64,000 nt of DNA. It comes from Clostridium merdae (GTDB lineage Bacteria > Bacillota > Clostridia > Oscillospirales > Acutalibacteraceae). Where the stretch lies: NCBI RefSeq assembly GCF_900176635.1, contig NZ_FXLN01000004.1, positions 1,136,231 to 1,200,230 of the forward strand. Reading direction: 5' to 3'. Under the pieces are notes generated by a model. It searched no databases and had not been told where the DNA came from. It saw only the letters and a program-made list of their open reading frames with translations. Shown here in pieces: positions 26,324 to 35,790 of this stretch. The stretch's first letter is position 1, and each line of letters begins with the position of its first letter. The position numbers and the translations under genes are program-made.

Positions 26324-28645
26324 CTACTCCTTAATAAAATCCGGTATTTTAAGTGTGGAAATACCGGACACACTTAACCACGTTGCAACGCCCACACTAG
26401 CCAACAGTAAGACGGGTGAAAACAGATAAGCAAACATCGGGTTTACCATAAAACGAAATGAGGATGCCCCAAAGGATGCAATGAGCCCAACGCCAACTAG
26501 CTCACCTAGTGTGTTTGCTAACATTGTACCGATACATACACCAATGGCTAAAACTACAAAGACCCTTGCTAGGTACTGAATACGAATATCCCTTGTTTTA
26601 AACCCGAGGGATTTGAGCACCGCAATGGAGTAACGATCTTTTGTAAGCAGCATTTTCAGAAACAGAAGCGTCACCAGCATCGTGAGTACCGCGGCAGCAG
26701 CGATAGCCGCGTAGGAGACCTTTTGTACCGCACTTATAATACCGCCAAAAGATTGGCTAATGTATTCGTTAATGTCTGCTACCTTAGCAAAAGAAAAGGA
26801 ATTTTTATATTCTGTCACTTTCCCACTTACGTTCACTCCATTTTGAAGCCTTACCGGAATAATACTCCATAGTATACTATCATCTTTTGTATTAAAAACA
26901 GCCTTTGCCGTCTTACCGCCGTTTGTAATGTCGGAATAGATACCGCATACGGTAAGGGCTTTTTCTTTGCCATCCACCATCAAGGTAATTTTGTTATTCA
27001 GGTTGAGTTTTTTGTCATCTGCAACTAGTTTAGAGACAGCGATTTCAGCCTCACCTTGTGGCGCTCTGCCGTTTGAATATGCAATTGGGAATTTAGAATG
27101 GTCGCCAAGCTCCACCTTGAGTTTGGAAGCAGAACCGTCCGCCATGCGCATATCAAACATATAGCTCGTTAGTACGGTGTACTCTTTTATCGATGAATCA
27201 AGTGCCATAAGGCTAGCAAGCTGTTCTGTTTTTTCCGTAATGTGATCCGTCTGTTGAACATCGATACGCATATCACATTCACCTATGCCCAGGTAAGTCA
27301 TAAAATTCCGCTGAGCAATTGTGTTGTAGATATTCTGCGGCACAATCATAAGAAACGAAGAAATAATTAACACAAAGAGCATGGTAACATATAGCTTCTT
27401 GCGCAACAGAACATCCTTCACGCCAAGAAAAACGTTGGGTGAGAATATTCGATTACCAGATAACCGCAAGCCTTTTGTGACTTTCGATTTTTCCTGTGGT
27501 GCTCCAAAACGAATTGCCTCCGCCGCTGAGATTCGTTTAAAACGTTGTAAAACGCCATTCACATACAGCATTACAACGCCAAATATAAGCAATGCACCTA
27601 GCATTCCAAATACAATGCCAAGCTGTGCTCCACCAGTCTCACCCATATACAAACGCATATTGGTTAAGAAAGGCTCTTTTGCAAATAGTGAAACGAAAAA
27701 TCCAGCTATACAGGCAGCCCCTGCAAGAGCACCATATTTGACAAGATAAAGCTGTTTGATGCCACGGGTTCTTATTCCAATCGCTTTTAGCACACCAATT
27801 TCCCGGTAATCCTCTTCTATTTTGGCAAGCAGTGTAAAACGGATACATAAAAAGCTTACAATAATTACAAGGGCACTAACCAGAATAAGTATTGCAATCA
27901 TAATCCCATCATCTATTGCGTTAGCCATTTTAAACAGTGAATAGGTGATAGCTGGCGGCCCGTTTGCGGGAAGCCCCGCAGAAAGATACGCCGCTTCCAG
28001 TGCTGATGCAGCAGAAGGCTCTGTTAGACGAAACTCGATTAGATTTTCCAGCTTCCCGTATTCTCTCACTCTTTCAAAATCCGCTTGATTCACCAGAAAA
28101 CGTTTGGATGAAATCATGGAAGCATTCATCTGTGAATCCCTTAAAAATCCAGCTACCTGAAATTCTACCCCATGGATTACAACACGGTCACCAATGCTTG
28201 CCTGACCACTTTTGTAATAATAGATGGGAACGTAAATCTCACCCTCATTGGGCTGTAACTTAGTTCCATCTAACCCCAGCAGAAAGTCAAAGCGTTCGCT
28301 TTGCACAGAAAGTCCATTATCTTGAATGGAACCCGCGAGAGAATTTGCACCAATTTTAATTTGAGTCCCCTCTATATTTAAAAAAGGTAAGACCTGAACA
28401 TCTTCTACATTGTTCTGCTCTTCTGCAAAAGAGGAAAGCTTCTGCATGTTTATTTCACCCGAATGCATTTGCAAAAAGTGGCTTGTCTTTGCATTCTCCA
28501 TCATACCATTAATTGAGGTAAACAGGCTCACGGAGAGGATTGCCGCAAGAGAAGTAAGCAGTGCCGCGAGTAAAATAAAAGCCGTGATTGTAATCGAGAT
28601 GAGCTTACTCTTTTTAAAATCATTTGCAATTAGTTTTCGGTACAT
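26324..28645 (-). CDS. FtsX-like ABC transporter permease
   Basis: A 773-residue permease with two FtsX cores. TM1 is at about 18-40, followed by a large extracytoplasmic domain, then helices at about 235-262, 295-320 and 330-360, a second helix near 410-430, a second extracellular domain and three C-terminal helices. The loop RYREIGVLKAIG-type motif appears as YREIGVLKAIGIR and again as YSIAVLKSLGFKTRDI. It probably exports or senses a toxic compound together with the downstream ATPase. It overlaps the MFS gene by 16 bp, and GAGGTGA precedes the ATG. Confidence 0.9.
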   Translation of the reverse strand: MYRKLIANDFKKSKLISITITAFILLAALLTSLAAILSVSLFTSINGMMENAKTSHFLQMHSGEINMQKLSSFAEEQNNVEDVQVLPFLNIEGTQIKIGANSLAGSIQDNGLSVQSERFDFLLGLDGTKLQPNEGEIYVPIYYYKSGQASIGDRVVIHGVEFQVAGFLRDSQMNASMISSKRFLVNQADFERVREYGKLENLIEFRLTEPSAASALEAAYLSAGLPANGPPAITYSLFKMANAIDDGIMIAILILVSALVIIVSFLCIRFTLLAKIEEDYREIGVLKAIGIRTRGIKQLYLVKYGALAGAACIAGFFVSLFAKEPFLTNMRLYMGETGGAQLGIVFGMLGALLIFGVVMLYVNGVLQRFKRISAAEAIRFGAPQEKSKVTKGLRLSGNRIFSPNVFLGVKDVLLRKKLYVTMLFVLIISSFLMIVPQNIYNTIAQRNFMTYLGIGECDMRIDVQQTDHITEKTEQLASLMALDSSIKEYTVLTSYMFDMRMADGSASKLKVELGDHSKFPIAYSNGRAPQGEAEIAVSKLVADDKKLNLNNKITLMVDGKEKALTVCGIYSDITNGGKTAKAVFNTKDDSILWSIIPVRLQNGVNVSGKVTEYKNSFSFAKVADINEYISQSFGGIISAVQKVSYAAIAAAAVLTMLVTLLFLKMLLTKDRYSIAVLKSLGFKTRDIRIQYLARVFVVLAIGVCIGTMLANTLGELVGVGLIASFGASSFRFMVNPMFAYLFSPVLLLASVGVATWLSVSGISTLKIPDFIKE

Positions 28646-29931
28646 ACTTCACCTCTTTTTTCTAATCTTCGAATCGATGGAATACGATACAAAAGAATCG
28701 CTGTTACAGAAAGTAAGAACCCGGCTAGTATAATTAAAAGCCCAATCCCCCGAACGGTTCCTGTACCAATAAGCTTACCCACACTACTGGAGAGGATTCC
28801 ATTGGGTGTAAGCATGGGGATAAAAACAAAATCGGCAAGTGGCCCTACAAGGCCGTAGGCAAGCACATAGCCAAGCTGCGAGATGATGCCAATCAGCCCC
28901 CAAACCCGACCCTGTACATCATTTGAAATATTGGTGCGAATCAAATAATCCAGACTCATATTTGCAAAGGGAAGCATAGAGAAAAACAGAAAACCGAAAA
29001 TACAAATCAATACAATATTTTCACGAAGGCCAAAGCCTGCCATGAATATTCCTGCAAGAAAAAGTGATATAGATAGCACCTTGGTGAAGTTTTTCTTTAC
29101 GGCTATCATTCCCAGAATAAGGCTGCTTACCAGCATACCAGACGCGGAAACGGTAGTGGAAAAACCAAGCACCGAGCTGTCGGCAAACCCAAGAATCAAA
29201 GGCGTATAAAGAGATTGCACACAGCCCAGGAAGAAAGAAATTCCGATTCCAGACAGCACCAGTGCAAATACACCCTTATTATTGGTCAGTGCTTTCATTC
29301 CTGTTTTTATCTCTGTTCGAAAGGATTCACCTGCAACCATATCCTTCGAAATAAGACCTTTTCGAACAATAGTGGTTACTGTCACCGTGATAAAAATGGT
29401 ACAGATATCAATAACAAGCAAAAGCTTTACATCAGAAACCGTTAGAAGAAAACCGGCTATGAGTGGTGATATTAAATACTTTGCAGCGCCACTGAGCTGC
29501 ACAAGGCCACTGGCTTTTGAATATTCTTCCTCAGTTAAAAGGTCTGTTACCGTTGCTTTAAACGAGGGTTCCATAAGGGAAGAAAAAATGGAACTAATCG
29601 TTACTCCAATTCCGATTTGCCAAACCTGTGCTTCTCCCATCATCATGCAAATTAGGATATATATTAGCCCAAAAGCAGAGAGGCCATCCCCAAGAATCAT
29701 TAAAAGCCTACGATCGTATCTATCAGCAAGTACCCCTGCAAAAGGAGTAAGCAACAGTCCCGGCAAAAAAGCGAGCAGGGTAATTAGTGTGCTGGAGGAC
29801 GCAAGCCCCGTTTGCTGAAATACATATACTCCCAGACCAAAAGAGCTAATTCCGTTGCCTATTGCAGCGATAAAAGCGCCGGAGCAAAGCATCCCGAATT
29901 TTAGAAAAGAATTGTTTCTGGTTTTATTCAT
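28630..29931 (-). CDS. MFS efflux transporter
   Basis: A 433-residue, 12-TM major facilitator of the drug-efflux type (related to macrolide exporters such as Mef). The motif GVLADRYDRRLLMILGD between TM2 and TM3 is the MFS motif A. The substrate is unknown. The ATG at 29931 with GGAGGG 8 bp upstream is preferred to the GTG at 29940. It overlaps the end of the TetR gene by 8 bp, so the repressor and both exporters form one operon. Confidence 0.9.
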   Translation of the reverse strand: MNKTRNNSFLKFGMLCSGAFIAAIGNGISSFGLGVYVFQQTGLASSSTLITLLAFLPGLLLTPFAGVLADRYDRRLLMILGDGLSAFGLIYILICMMMGEAQVWQIGIGVTISSIFSSLMEPSFKATVTDLLTEEEYSKASGLVQLSGAAKYLISPLIAGFLLTVSDVKLLLVIDICTIFITVTVTTIVRKGLISKDMVAGESFRTEIKTGMKALTNNKGVFALVLSGIGISFFLGCVQSLYTPLILGFADSSVLGFSTTVSASGMLVSSLILGMIAVKKNFTKVLSISLFLAGIFMAGFGLRENIVLICIFGFLFFSMLPFANMSLDYLIRTNISNDVQGRVWGLIGIISQLGYVLAYGLVGPLADFVFIPMLTPNGILSSSVGKLIGTGTVRGIGLLIILAGFLLSVTAILLYRIPSIRRLEKRGEVCTEN

Positions 29932-30571
29932 CCGCACCACCCTCCATATGAAATAGTGTTTTTATACTGTAAAAGCTTCCTGTTTCCGCTCCAAAGATTC
30001 GTTCCAAATTAAATATAAATGCCTTCACTCTTTTGTGCAGTTCTTCCTGAGTGAGTTTTTCAGAATAATCATCGAAAACAGTATTCACATGTGCGACTAT
30101 CATTTCTAAGCTCTCATAAGGGTATGGCGTATTGAATAAACCCTGCCGTATGCCGTCCTCTATAATTGGCATCAGGATTAGTGGAATACCCTCCAGCATG
30201 GTTTGGTGGGTTTTCTGGTGTAATAACGCATTTTGCGGCCTGTGCATTTGCTGGGTAAGTACGCTTGGCGCTCCATTCTTCTCTCCATTCATAGCCATAA
30301 GGGTTTGAACGAGGCGTTCCATCACCGGAATGCTGGTATCCTTCGCAATTTGCATTGCATCCTCTAACAGCCTCTCGCAATGTCGCTCGATAAGAGCGTT
30401 TAGAACATCCTCTTTTGATTTAAAATGATAGTATACCGTCCCTCTCGCAATTCCGGCTTTTTCGATGATTGCACTTATTGTTGTGTTATCAAACCCGTTA
30501 TTATGAAAAAGCTCTTCAGCGACATCTAATATTTCATTTTTACGCACATCGGCATCTTTAACTATTCGCAT
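29924..30571 (-). CDS. TetR/AcrR family repressor
   Basis: A 215-residue regulator. The helix-turn-helix spans about residues 10-55 (NEILDVAEELFHNNGFDNTTI, then GIARGTVYYHFKSKEDVLNAL). The C-terminal half would bind the effector. It is the first gene of the exporter operon and a 39-bp palindrome overlaps its promoter, so it very likely represses itself and the exporters until a toxic substrate appears. Confidence 0.93.
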   Translation of the reverse strand: MRIVKDADVRKNEILDVAEELFHNNGFDNTTISAIIEKAGIARGTVYYHFKSKEDVLNALIERHCERLLEDAMQIAKDTSIPVMERLVQTLMAMNGEKNGAPSVLTQQMHRPQNALLHQKTHQTMLEGIPLILMPIIEDGIRQGLFNTPYPYESLEMIVAHVNTVFDDYSEKLTQEELHKRVKAFIFNLERIFGAETGSFYSIKTLFHMEGGADE

Positions 30572-30578
30572 ATAATTA

Positions 30579-30617
30579 CCCCTACAATTAGACTGACGTT
30601 CAGTCTAATTGTAGGGG
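30579..30617. promoter_or_regulatory. TetR operator, 39-bp palindrome
   Basis: Two perfect 18-bp arms, CCCCTACAATTAGACTGA and its complement, around CGT. The centre has the GACTGAC form common for TetR-family operators. It covers the -10 box of the operon promoter, 8 bp before the start codon. Confidence 0.88.
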
Positions 30618-30636
30618 GCTCTTTGATTTTTGTCAA
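30608..30636 (-). promoter_or_regulatory. Promoter of the TetR-exporter operon
   Basis: On the minus strand TTGACA, a 17-bp spacer and TACAAT. The -10 lies inside the TetR palindrome. Confidence 0.85.
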
Positions 30637-30718
30637 TCTATTATTTTAAATCTTCATTTTTAACCACTGAAATACTCATCGCTATGCTAGTGCTATAAGT
30701 CCCCGTTAAGAATTAATA

Positions 30719-30754
30719 GAGAAAGGATACGGCAATCACGCTGTATCCTTTCTC
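30719..30754 (-). terminator. Terminator of a decayed cotJC 3' end
   Basis: A hairpin with the stem GAGAAAGGATAC and a near-complement. The plus-strand stretch GAAAGGATACGGCAATC is identical to the terminator of the real cotJC at 47129-47145. Confidence 0.75.
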
Positions 30755-30770
30755 TTAAAAACTAACTCTT

Positions 30771-30850
30771 CTATTTCTTACTAAATGATATTAGTCTTAT
30801 TCTCTAATGGTCTGTGAATTGCAGACCTGCACCAAAATCTTCAAACAGGT
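30771..30850 (-). pseudogene. Decayed cotJC 3' end (copy 1)
   Basis: The minus strand encodes FGAGLQFTDH and then, after a shift and small deletion, SFSKK and a stop. The intact cotJC tail reads FGEGLRITTDH, then SFDKK. The cotJC-type terminator follows at the expected distance. There is no upstream part of the gene. It is best explained as a displaced, non-functional copy of the gene's end. Confidence 0.65.
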
Positions 30851-31012
30851 AACTAAAATTGTACGAATAGCGAAGATACTCCTATTGTCAAGAAGCGACC
30901 CGTGTACAAGACTAAAGCTCTATCTACACATTCAATGATACAGCTATTTATCATACTTTTTTTCATCAATTCGCATATTAAAATATTCCTTTGATACACG
31001 AATGCAATTCTA

Positions 31013-31903
31013 CTACTTATTGCTGTGATTTTGAGCTCGGTATTCTGAAATAGAGATTCCTTCCAGCTCCCGAAACAGTTTGTACAGACTTTGCGCACTC
31101 GCAAAGCCCACAAGACCTGCGATTTTTTCAATCGAATAGTCTGTATCAAGTAGATAATTTTTCGCGTAATTTACGCGGTAAATACTTAAAGTCTTTTGAA
31201 AACTCTGCCCGAAATATTCCAAAAATAATCTACTGACATGGCGGGGCGTTACATAAATTGCATTTGCTACATCCTGCAATGTAATATTTTTATCATAATT
31301 ATTGTGCATGAATTTTGTTATCTCAATGGCCAGGTTATTGCCGAATTCATTTTCTTTGACGGCTGGTGTGGTCGGAATCAGATTGCGAAGTACCCCAATG
31401 ATAAAATTGAGGTAATGGTTACGCATCATAAGCTCCCAGCCGTACTTGCGCTCATCTAGTTCAAGGTTCATTGCTTCTACTAACCGGCGGCAGTGATTTC
31501 TATCTTTTCCATGGAAAAAGGAATCAGGAAGAAAACATTGATGAAACAATTCAAAAAAACTTTTTTCAACTACTTCACTTTTTTTAAAACCCTGCGGGTT
31601 AGGAATATTAAAAACAAACACAAAATATTTCTTGGCACGATTCGGCTCATAAATAGAACCGTGAATACATCCGGGAGAAATTAGCACGAAATGGTTTGCC
31701 TCAAGAGATAGTCGTGTGTCCTTTACCTGTATGTTTAGAACCCCCTCCAGGCAGTAATAAATTTCATAATCCAAGTGTGTATGAGGAAACTCCACGCAAC
31801 TGCTGTCAAGCATTTCTATGTAATTCACCGTTAAGTCACTGGAAAGCATGGGTAGTTTGGTCAGCGTGGAATTATAAAGCAGTAACTGCTTTTGATGATA
31901 CAT
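31013..31903 (-). CDS. AraC family regulator with cupin sensor domain
   Basis: A 296-residue regulator. The N-terminal cupin includes the metal or ligand motif FPHTHLDYEIYYCLEG and SPGCIHGSIY. The C-terminal ~100 residues carry two helix-turn-helix units (ITLQDVANAIYVTPRHVSRLF, second SIEKIAGLVGFASAQSLYKLF, split here only by description). The ATG at 31903 with GGAGGAG upstream is preferred over 32050. It is divergent from the GPH symporter gene and likely activates the sugar cluster 32.4-37.6 kb in response to its substrate. Confidence 0.88.
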   Translation of the reverse strand: MYHQKQLLLYNSTLTKLPMLSSDLTVNYIEMLDSSCVEFPHTHLDYEIYYCLEGVLNIQVKDTRLSLEANHFVLISPGCIHGSIYEPNRAKKYFVFVFNIPNPQGFKKSEVVEKSFFELFHQCFLPDSFFHGKDRNHCRRLVEAMNLELDERKYGWELMMRNHYLNFIIGVLRNLIPTTPAVKENEFGNNLAIEITKFMHNNYDKNITLQDVANAIYVTPRHVSRLFLEYFGQSFQKTLSIYRVNYAKNYLLDTDYSIEKIAGLVGFASAQSLYKLFRELEGISISEYRAQNHSNK

Positions 31904-32106
31904 TTCTTTTCTCTCCTCCCGTTCCAGAGCCAACCAAAGCAACCGTTTGCCTGTGCATTCGATTGCTTTGGTTTTTTGCTTCCAGAAACCGGCTTTTTCA
32001 TTTTGATCTTTATTCCATTTTCTTTGTTCAGACTGTACCATAAAATTCATGTCATTACAATAATTTTTAGGCTAGACAAATAAAACAAAAACAGGTCTTT
32101 ATGAAA

Positions 32107-32125
32107 GATTGATTTTAAATCAATC
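32107..32125. promoter_or_regulatory. Palindrome between divergent araC-type and symporter genes
   Basis: Arms GATTGATTT and AAATCAATC with one central base, a perfect palindrome. The intergenic stretch 31904-32371 holds no gene; this is its only clear operator-like site. Confidence 0.4.
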
Positions 32126-32371
32126 CGATAAACTCGCTTGTCCTTCCGCTCAATCCATTGCAACCTTTCGTGATTTTAAATAACGCTTACTATTTCACAA
32201 ACAAAAAATAAGATTCAACCCTCGTTTTAGAGGACTTTATGTAACATTTGTACGTCCATTTGAAACATTGTTTAATTTTTTTATTTTAATATACTGAAAA
32301 TAGAGCGACTCTTTCCATCGATTTTATCTGCCACCACACACAGTTCTACTGAAAACTCAAAGGGAGAAAGG

Positions 32372-33820
32372 ATGGTTTTTAATATGAACCAAAGCATATC
32401 GCCACCCAAAGAGCAAAGCGAGCCCTGGCAAAAAACCGGCCCCCAGCCTGGGTATTACAAGCTTCCTCGCAAAGAAATGGCAGGATATTCTCTGGTGGAT
32501 TTCGCTATGAACCTCGTATTCCAATGCATTATGATGTATATTACGTTTTTCTACACCGATATTTTCGGTTTAAAAGTGAAAGACGTGGCGCTCATGTTCC
32601 TGCTGTCTCGCTTTTTTGACGCGTTTGCAGACCCGGTAATGGGAACCATCGCCGAAAGGCTGAACCCCAAACACGGCAAATACAAAACGTATTTAATTTA
32701 TGGTGCAGTTCCATTCGGCGTGATGGCGGTACTGGCCTACACAGTGCCAGATTTAAGCTATGCCGGGAAGCTCGCATGGGCTTATATCACTTACAATTTA
32801 CTGAACATTTTATACACTGTCATTATTCAACCTTACATATCGCTTTCTTCTATTATGACTGCGGATCCCGATGAACGTACGAAGCTACAAACAATGCGTA
32901 TGATGTTTGCCCAAAGCGGCGGCGTAGTTGTAGCACTCGCCATTCCACTACTTAGCGGGTTCTTTTCTCAATACATGACTCTGGCACGCGGCTATATGCT
33001 CACTACCGCCTGCATGGCTGTGATTATGGTAGCACTTTTGTTTTACGCCTATCGAACGGTTACGGAGCGCATCCCTGTTCACTCCCACGAACAAAAAGCT
33101 GGCTTAAAAGACGTTCTTCATCAGGTTAGCCACAATAAACCCGGCGTTATTCTATTTTTGCTGTTCTTTGGTGTTTATGGGTTTAATACCATTCAGTCCT
33201 CCTCTGGTGTTTATTACATGACCTACTTTGCACAACGTCCCGATTTGGTCGCTTGGTTTTCTATGATGAACGTGCTGCCTTCTGTCGCAGGGGTGCCGTT
33301 TGTTCCAGCCTTGTGCCGCAAAATAAAAAAGAAAGGCACCGTTCTGCTAGGGCTGGCACTAGGGGCCATAGGTGCAGGAATGCTGTGGTTTGTACCTGCG
33401 GGCAGTATTGGCATGATGATGATTTCGCGTGGAGTAAGTTCCTTTGGCTACGGCATTTTAATGGGAATCTTGTGGTCAATTATTACTGATGCAGTAGAGT
33501 ATGCCGACCTGAACACAGGCCGCCGCCTTACCGCAATTGTAATGACACTAATTGGTCTGGGACTGAAGTTTTCCATGACGATTGGTGGAGTAATTCCCAC
33601 AATGATTCTGGACCATGTAAAATATGTGCCGAATGCAATCCAAACCGCAGAAGCCTTGGGAGGCATCCGAATGATGTCCTCTATCCTTCCTTGTATTGTC
33701 ATGGTGATAACATTTATAATTTTTGCGACTTTTTATCAGCTGACCGAAGAACGTGTTGCAGAAATTCAACATAAAATCGCCGTGCGTGACGGCCTTATTA
33801 CAGAAGAAATGTCTGAATGA
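32372..33820 (+). CDS. Sugar:cation symporter of the GPH (MelB) family
   Basis: A 482-residue, 12-TM glycoside-pentoside-hexuronide:cation symporter. The start of the transmembrane region (SLVDFAMNLVFQCIMMYITF) and the motif DAFADPVMGTIAERLNPKHGKYKTYL between TM2 and TM3, here given in outline as DPVMGTIAER and HGKYKTYL, are typical. It probably brings in the substrate for the four enzymes downstream. GGGAG lies before the ATG. The stop overlaps an ATGA with the next frame. Confidence 0.9.
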   Translation: MVFNMNQSISPPKEQSEPWQKTGPQPGYYKLPRKEMAGYSLVDFAMNLVFQCIMMYITFFYTDIFGLKVKDVALMFLLSRFFDAFADPVMGTIAERLNPKHGKYKTYLIYGAVPFGVMAVLAYTVPDLSYAGKLAWAYITYNLLNILYTVIIQPYISLSSIMTADPDERTKLQTMRMMFAQSGGVVVALAIPLLSGFFSQYMTLARGYMLTTACMAVIMVALLFYAYRTVTERIPVHSHEQKAGLKDVLHQVSHNKPGVILFLLFFGVYGFNTIQSSSGVYYMTYFAQRPDLVAWFSMMNVLPSVAGVPFVPALCRKIKKKGTVLLGLALGAIGAGMLWFVPAGSIGMMMISRGVSSFGYGILMGILWSIITDAVEYADLNTGRRLTAIVMTLIGLGLKFSMTIGGVIPTMILDHVKYVPNAIQTAEALGGIRMMSSILPCIVMVITFIIFATFYQLTEERVAEIQHKIAVRDGLITEEMSE

Positions 33821-33840
33821 TAGGAAAGAGAGGTTTTTTT

Positions 33841-34899
33841 ATGAAGTCAGTTACCGTTGTTAAAGTAGGCAGTCTGCGCGACCCCAATGAAGAAACCCGT
33901 GGCAAGGTACAGGTGCTAGACATCCCCGAGCAACCACTGGGCGATGAGGATGTTAAGATTAAGGTTGCTTACTGCGCCATCTGCGGCTCCGACCCGCATC
34001 TGGTAGAAAACATCTTTGGCTGGGAACCACCATTTGGCATCGGACACGAGGTCTCTGGTGTAATTGTAGCTCTGGGCAAGAAAGCAGTAAAAAAAGGGCT
34101 GAAGATAGGCGACCGCGTTGCGGGAAATTTCCTAAAATTCTGCGGCACCTGTTACTACTGCCAAAACGGTCAGCAGCAGTTTTGTGAGCACGGCGGGGAC
34201 TACAACCGCCCAGGCATGTCGGAATTCATCGTATGGCATGAATCCCAAGTCTATAAGCTACCGGATGACGTTAGCCTGAAGCAAGGCTGCCTGCTCGAGC
34301 CGGTTTCCATTGCGGTACGGCTGATGGATAAAATCAGCATGAAAATCGGTCAGCGTGTGGCAATCTGCGGCGGCGGGCCAATCGGACTGCTTTCACTGCA
34401 AGCCGTTAAAATGATGGGGGCTACCTCCCTTACCTTGATTGAACCCATTGCAGAACGGCGTGCGCTGGCTGAAAAATTCGGTGCCGATCATACGATTAAT
34501 CCCTCCACGCAGGATGTCGTTCAGGAATCGATGCGACTGACTGAAGGCCGTGGCTACGACGTGGTGATCGACTGCTCTGGCTCTACAAAAGCGGTGCTTC
34601 CTCTGCCGGAAATTACCGCAAAAGGTGGCGAGTTGATTTATGCCGCCATGTACCCCAACACCTATGAAATGCCCCTGAATCTGTATCAATATTGCTATTT
34701 TCACGAGTTGACCATCTCTGGACTTTATGTGGCACCCTACGCGTTCCCACGTGCCGCACAGATTCTTCCTAGAATGCAGCTCAACGACTTCATCTCACAG
34801 GTGTACGACATTGATGATGCGGAAGAAGCGTTCCGCGCACAGATTTCTGGTAAATATCCGAAAATCCTCATTCGTTGCAATCAAATTGAGGGTGAATAA
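33841..34899 (+). CDS. Zinc-dependent medium-chain alcohol/polyol dehydrogenase
   Basis: A 352-residue MDR enzyme. The catalytic zinc site is C-x-x-C-G-S-D (CAICGSD) and GHE; the structural zinc lobe is CGTCYYCQNGQQQFC. The Rossmann motif is GGGPIGLLSL. It likely oxidises a sugar alcohol or sugar acid to a keto form. The ATG at 33841 has AGAGAGG 8 bp upstream. An ATG at 33817 overlaps the symporter stop but lacks a good site. Confidence 0.88.
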   Translation: MKSVTVVKVGSLRDPNEETRGKVQVLDIPEQPLGDEDVKIKVAYCAICGSDPHLVENIFGWEPPFGIGHEVSGVIVALGKKAVKKGLKIGDRVAGNFLKFCGTCYYCQNGQQQFCEHGGDYNRPGMSEFIVWHESQVYKLPDDVSLKQGCLLEPVSIAVRLMDKISMKIGQRVAICGGGPIGLLSLQAVKMMGATSLTLIEPIAERRALAEKFGADHTINPSTQDVVQESMRLTEGRGYDVVIDCSGSTKAVLPLPEITAKGGELIYAAMYPNTYEMPLNLYQYCYFHELTISGLYVAPYAFPRAAQILPRMQLNDFISQVYDIDDAEEAFRAQISGKYPKILIRCNQIEGE

Positions 34900-34920
34900 A
34901 CACTGAAAGGAGTGCTTTTT

Positions 34921-35790
34921 ATGTATCAAACAAGTGTTGATATGGAACTGGTTCGAAAACTAGAGGATAAGAGTGTGAAAATCCGCAAAGATCTTCTCAA
35001 CTTCATCTACCGCATTGGTATGGGTCATTTGGGGGGCGAGCTTTCTATGGTAGAGGTAGCTGTGGCACTCTACTACAACTATATGAGTTATGATCCTAAA
35101 AACTCCAAATGGGAAGACCGCGATCGGCTGATTTTATCAAAGGCCCATTGCAGTGAAACGTTATACACCATTTTTTCGGATTTAGGAATGTACACACAGG
35201 ATTATATGGTGGAACATTTCGAGTGCCTATGCGACTCAAAATTCGGGATGCACTGCAACCGCAAATATTTGCCGGAAATTGAAGCCTCCGCCGGCTCTCT
35301 GGGGCATGGCCTGCCCATTGCTCTTGGGCTTGCTTTGGGTGCCCGCAAGCAGAAAAAGAACTGGAGAACCTTTGTTATTGTCGGCGACGGAGAAATGGAT
35401 GAAGGCAGCAATTGGGAGGCCATTATGGCTGCGGGGCATTTTCGGTTGGGAAACCTCGTTGCAATTGTAGATAGAAATCATGTTCAGATGACTGGCTTTA
35501 CTCAAACTGTTATGAACCTTGATCCGCTTGATAAAAAGCTGGAGGCCTTCGGTTGGGACGTGCGGGAAATCAACGGAAACAATATGTATGAGGTATGCGA
35601 GGTGCTACAAAGCCTTCCCCCGGCTGAACCAGAATATCAGCGCAAGCCGATCTTTATCATTGCGAATACGGTAAAAGGCAAAGGCGTTGATTTTATGGAA
35701 AACAGCTACAAATGGCACGGCGGCGGAATTGCCAAAGAGCAGCTGGAGCAAGCGCTAGAATCCGTAGAAAGAAACAGGAGGGTGAGATAA
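34921..35790 (+). CDS. Transketolase, N-terminal (thiamine-diphosphate-binding) subunit
   Basis: A 289-residue half-transketolase. The TPP motif G-D-G-E-x(24-27)-N appears as VGDGEMDEGSNWE and later VDRNH. SLGHGLPIALGLALGARK and SKAHCSETLY are also typical. It needs the next gene's product to form the active enzyme, which moves two-carbon units between sugars. The ATG at 34921 has AAAGGAGTG upstream. It ends 1 base before the start of the second subunit. Confidence 0.93.
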   Translation: MYQTSVDMELVRKLEDKSVKIRKDLLNFIYRIGMGHLGGELSMVEVAVALYYNYMSYDPKNSKWEDRDRLILSKAHCSETLYTIFSDLGMYTQDYMVEHFECLCDSKFGMHCNRKYLPEIEASAGSLGHGLPIALGLALGARKQKKNWRTFVIVGDGEMDEGSNWEAIMAAGHFRLGNLVAIVDRNHVQMTGFTQTVMNLDPLDKKLEAFGWDVREINGNNMYEVCEVLQSLPPAEPEYQRKPIFIIANTVKGKGVDFMENSYKWHGGGIAKEQLEQALESVERNRRVR

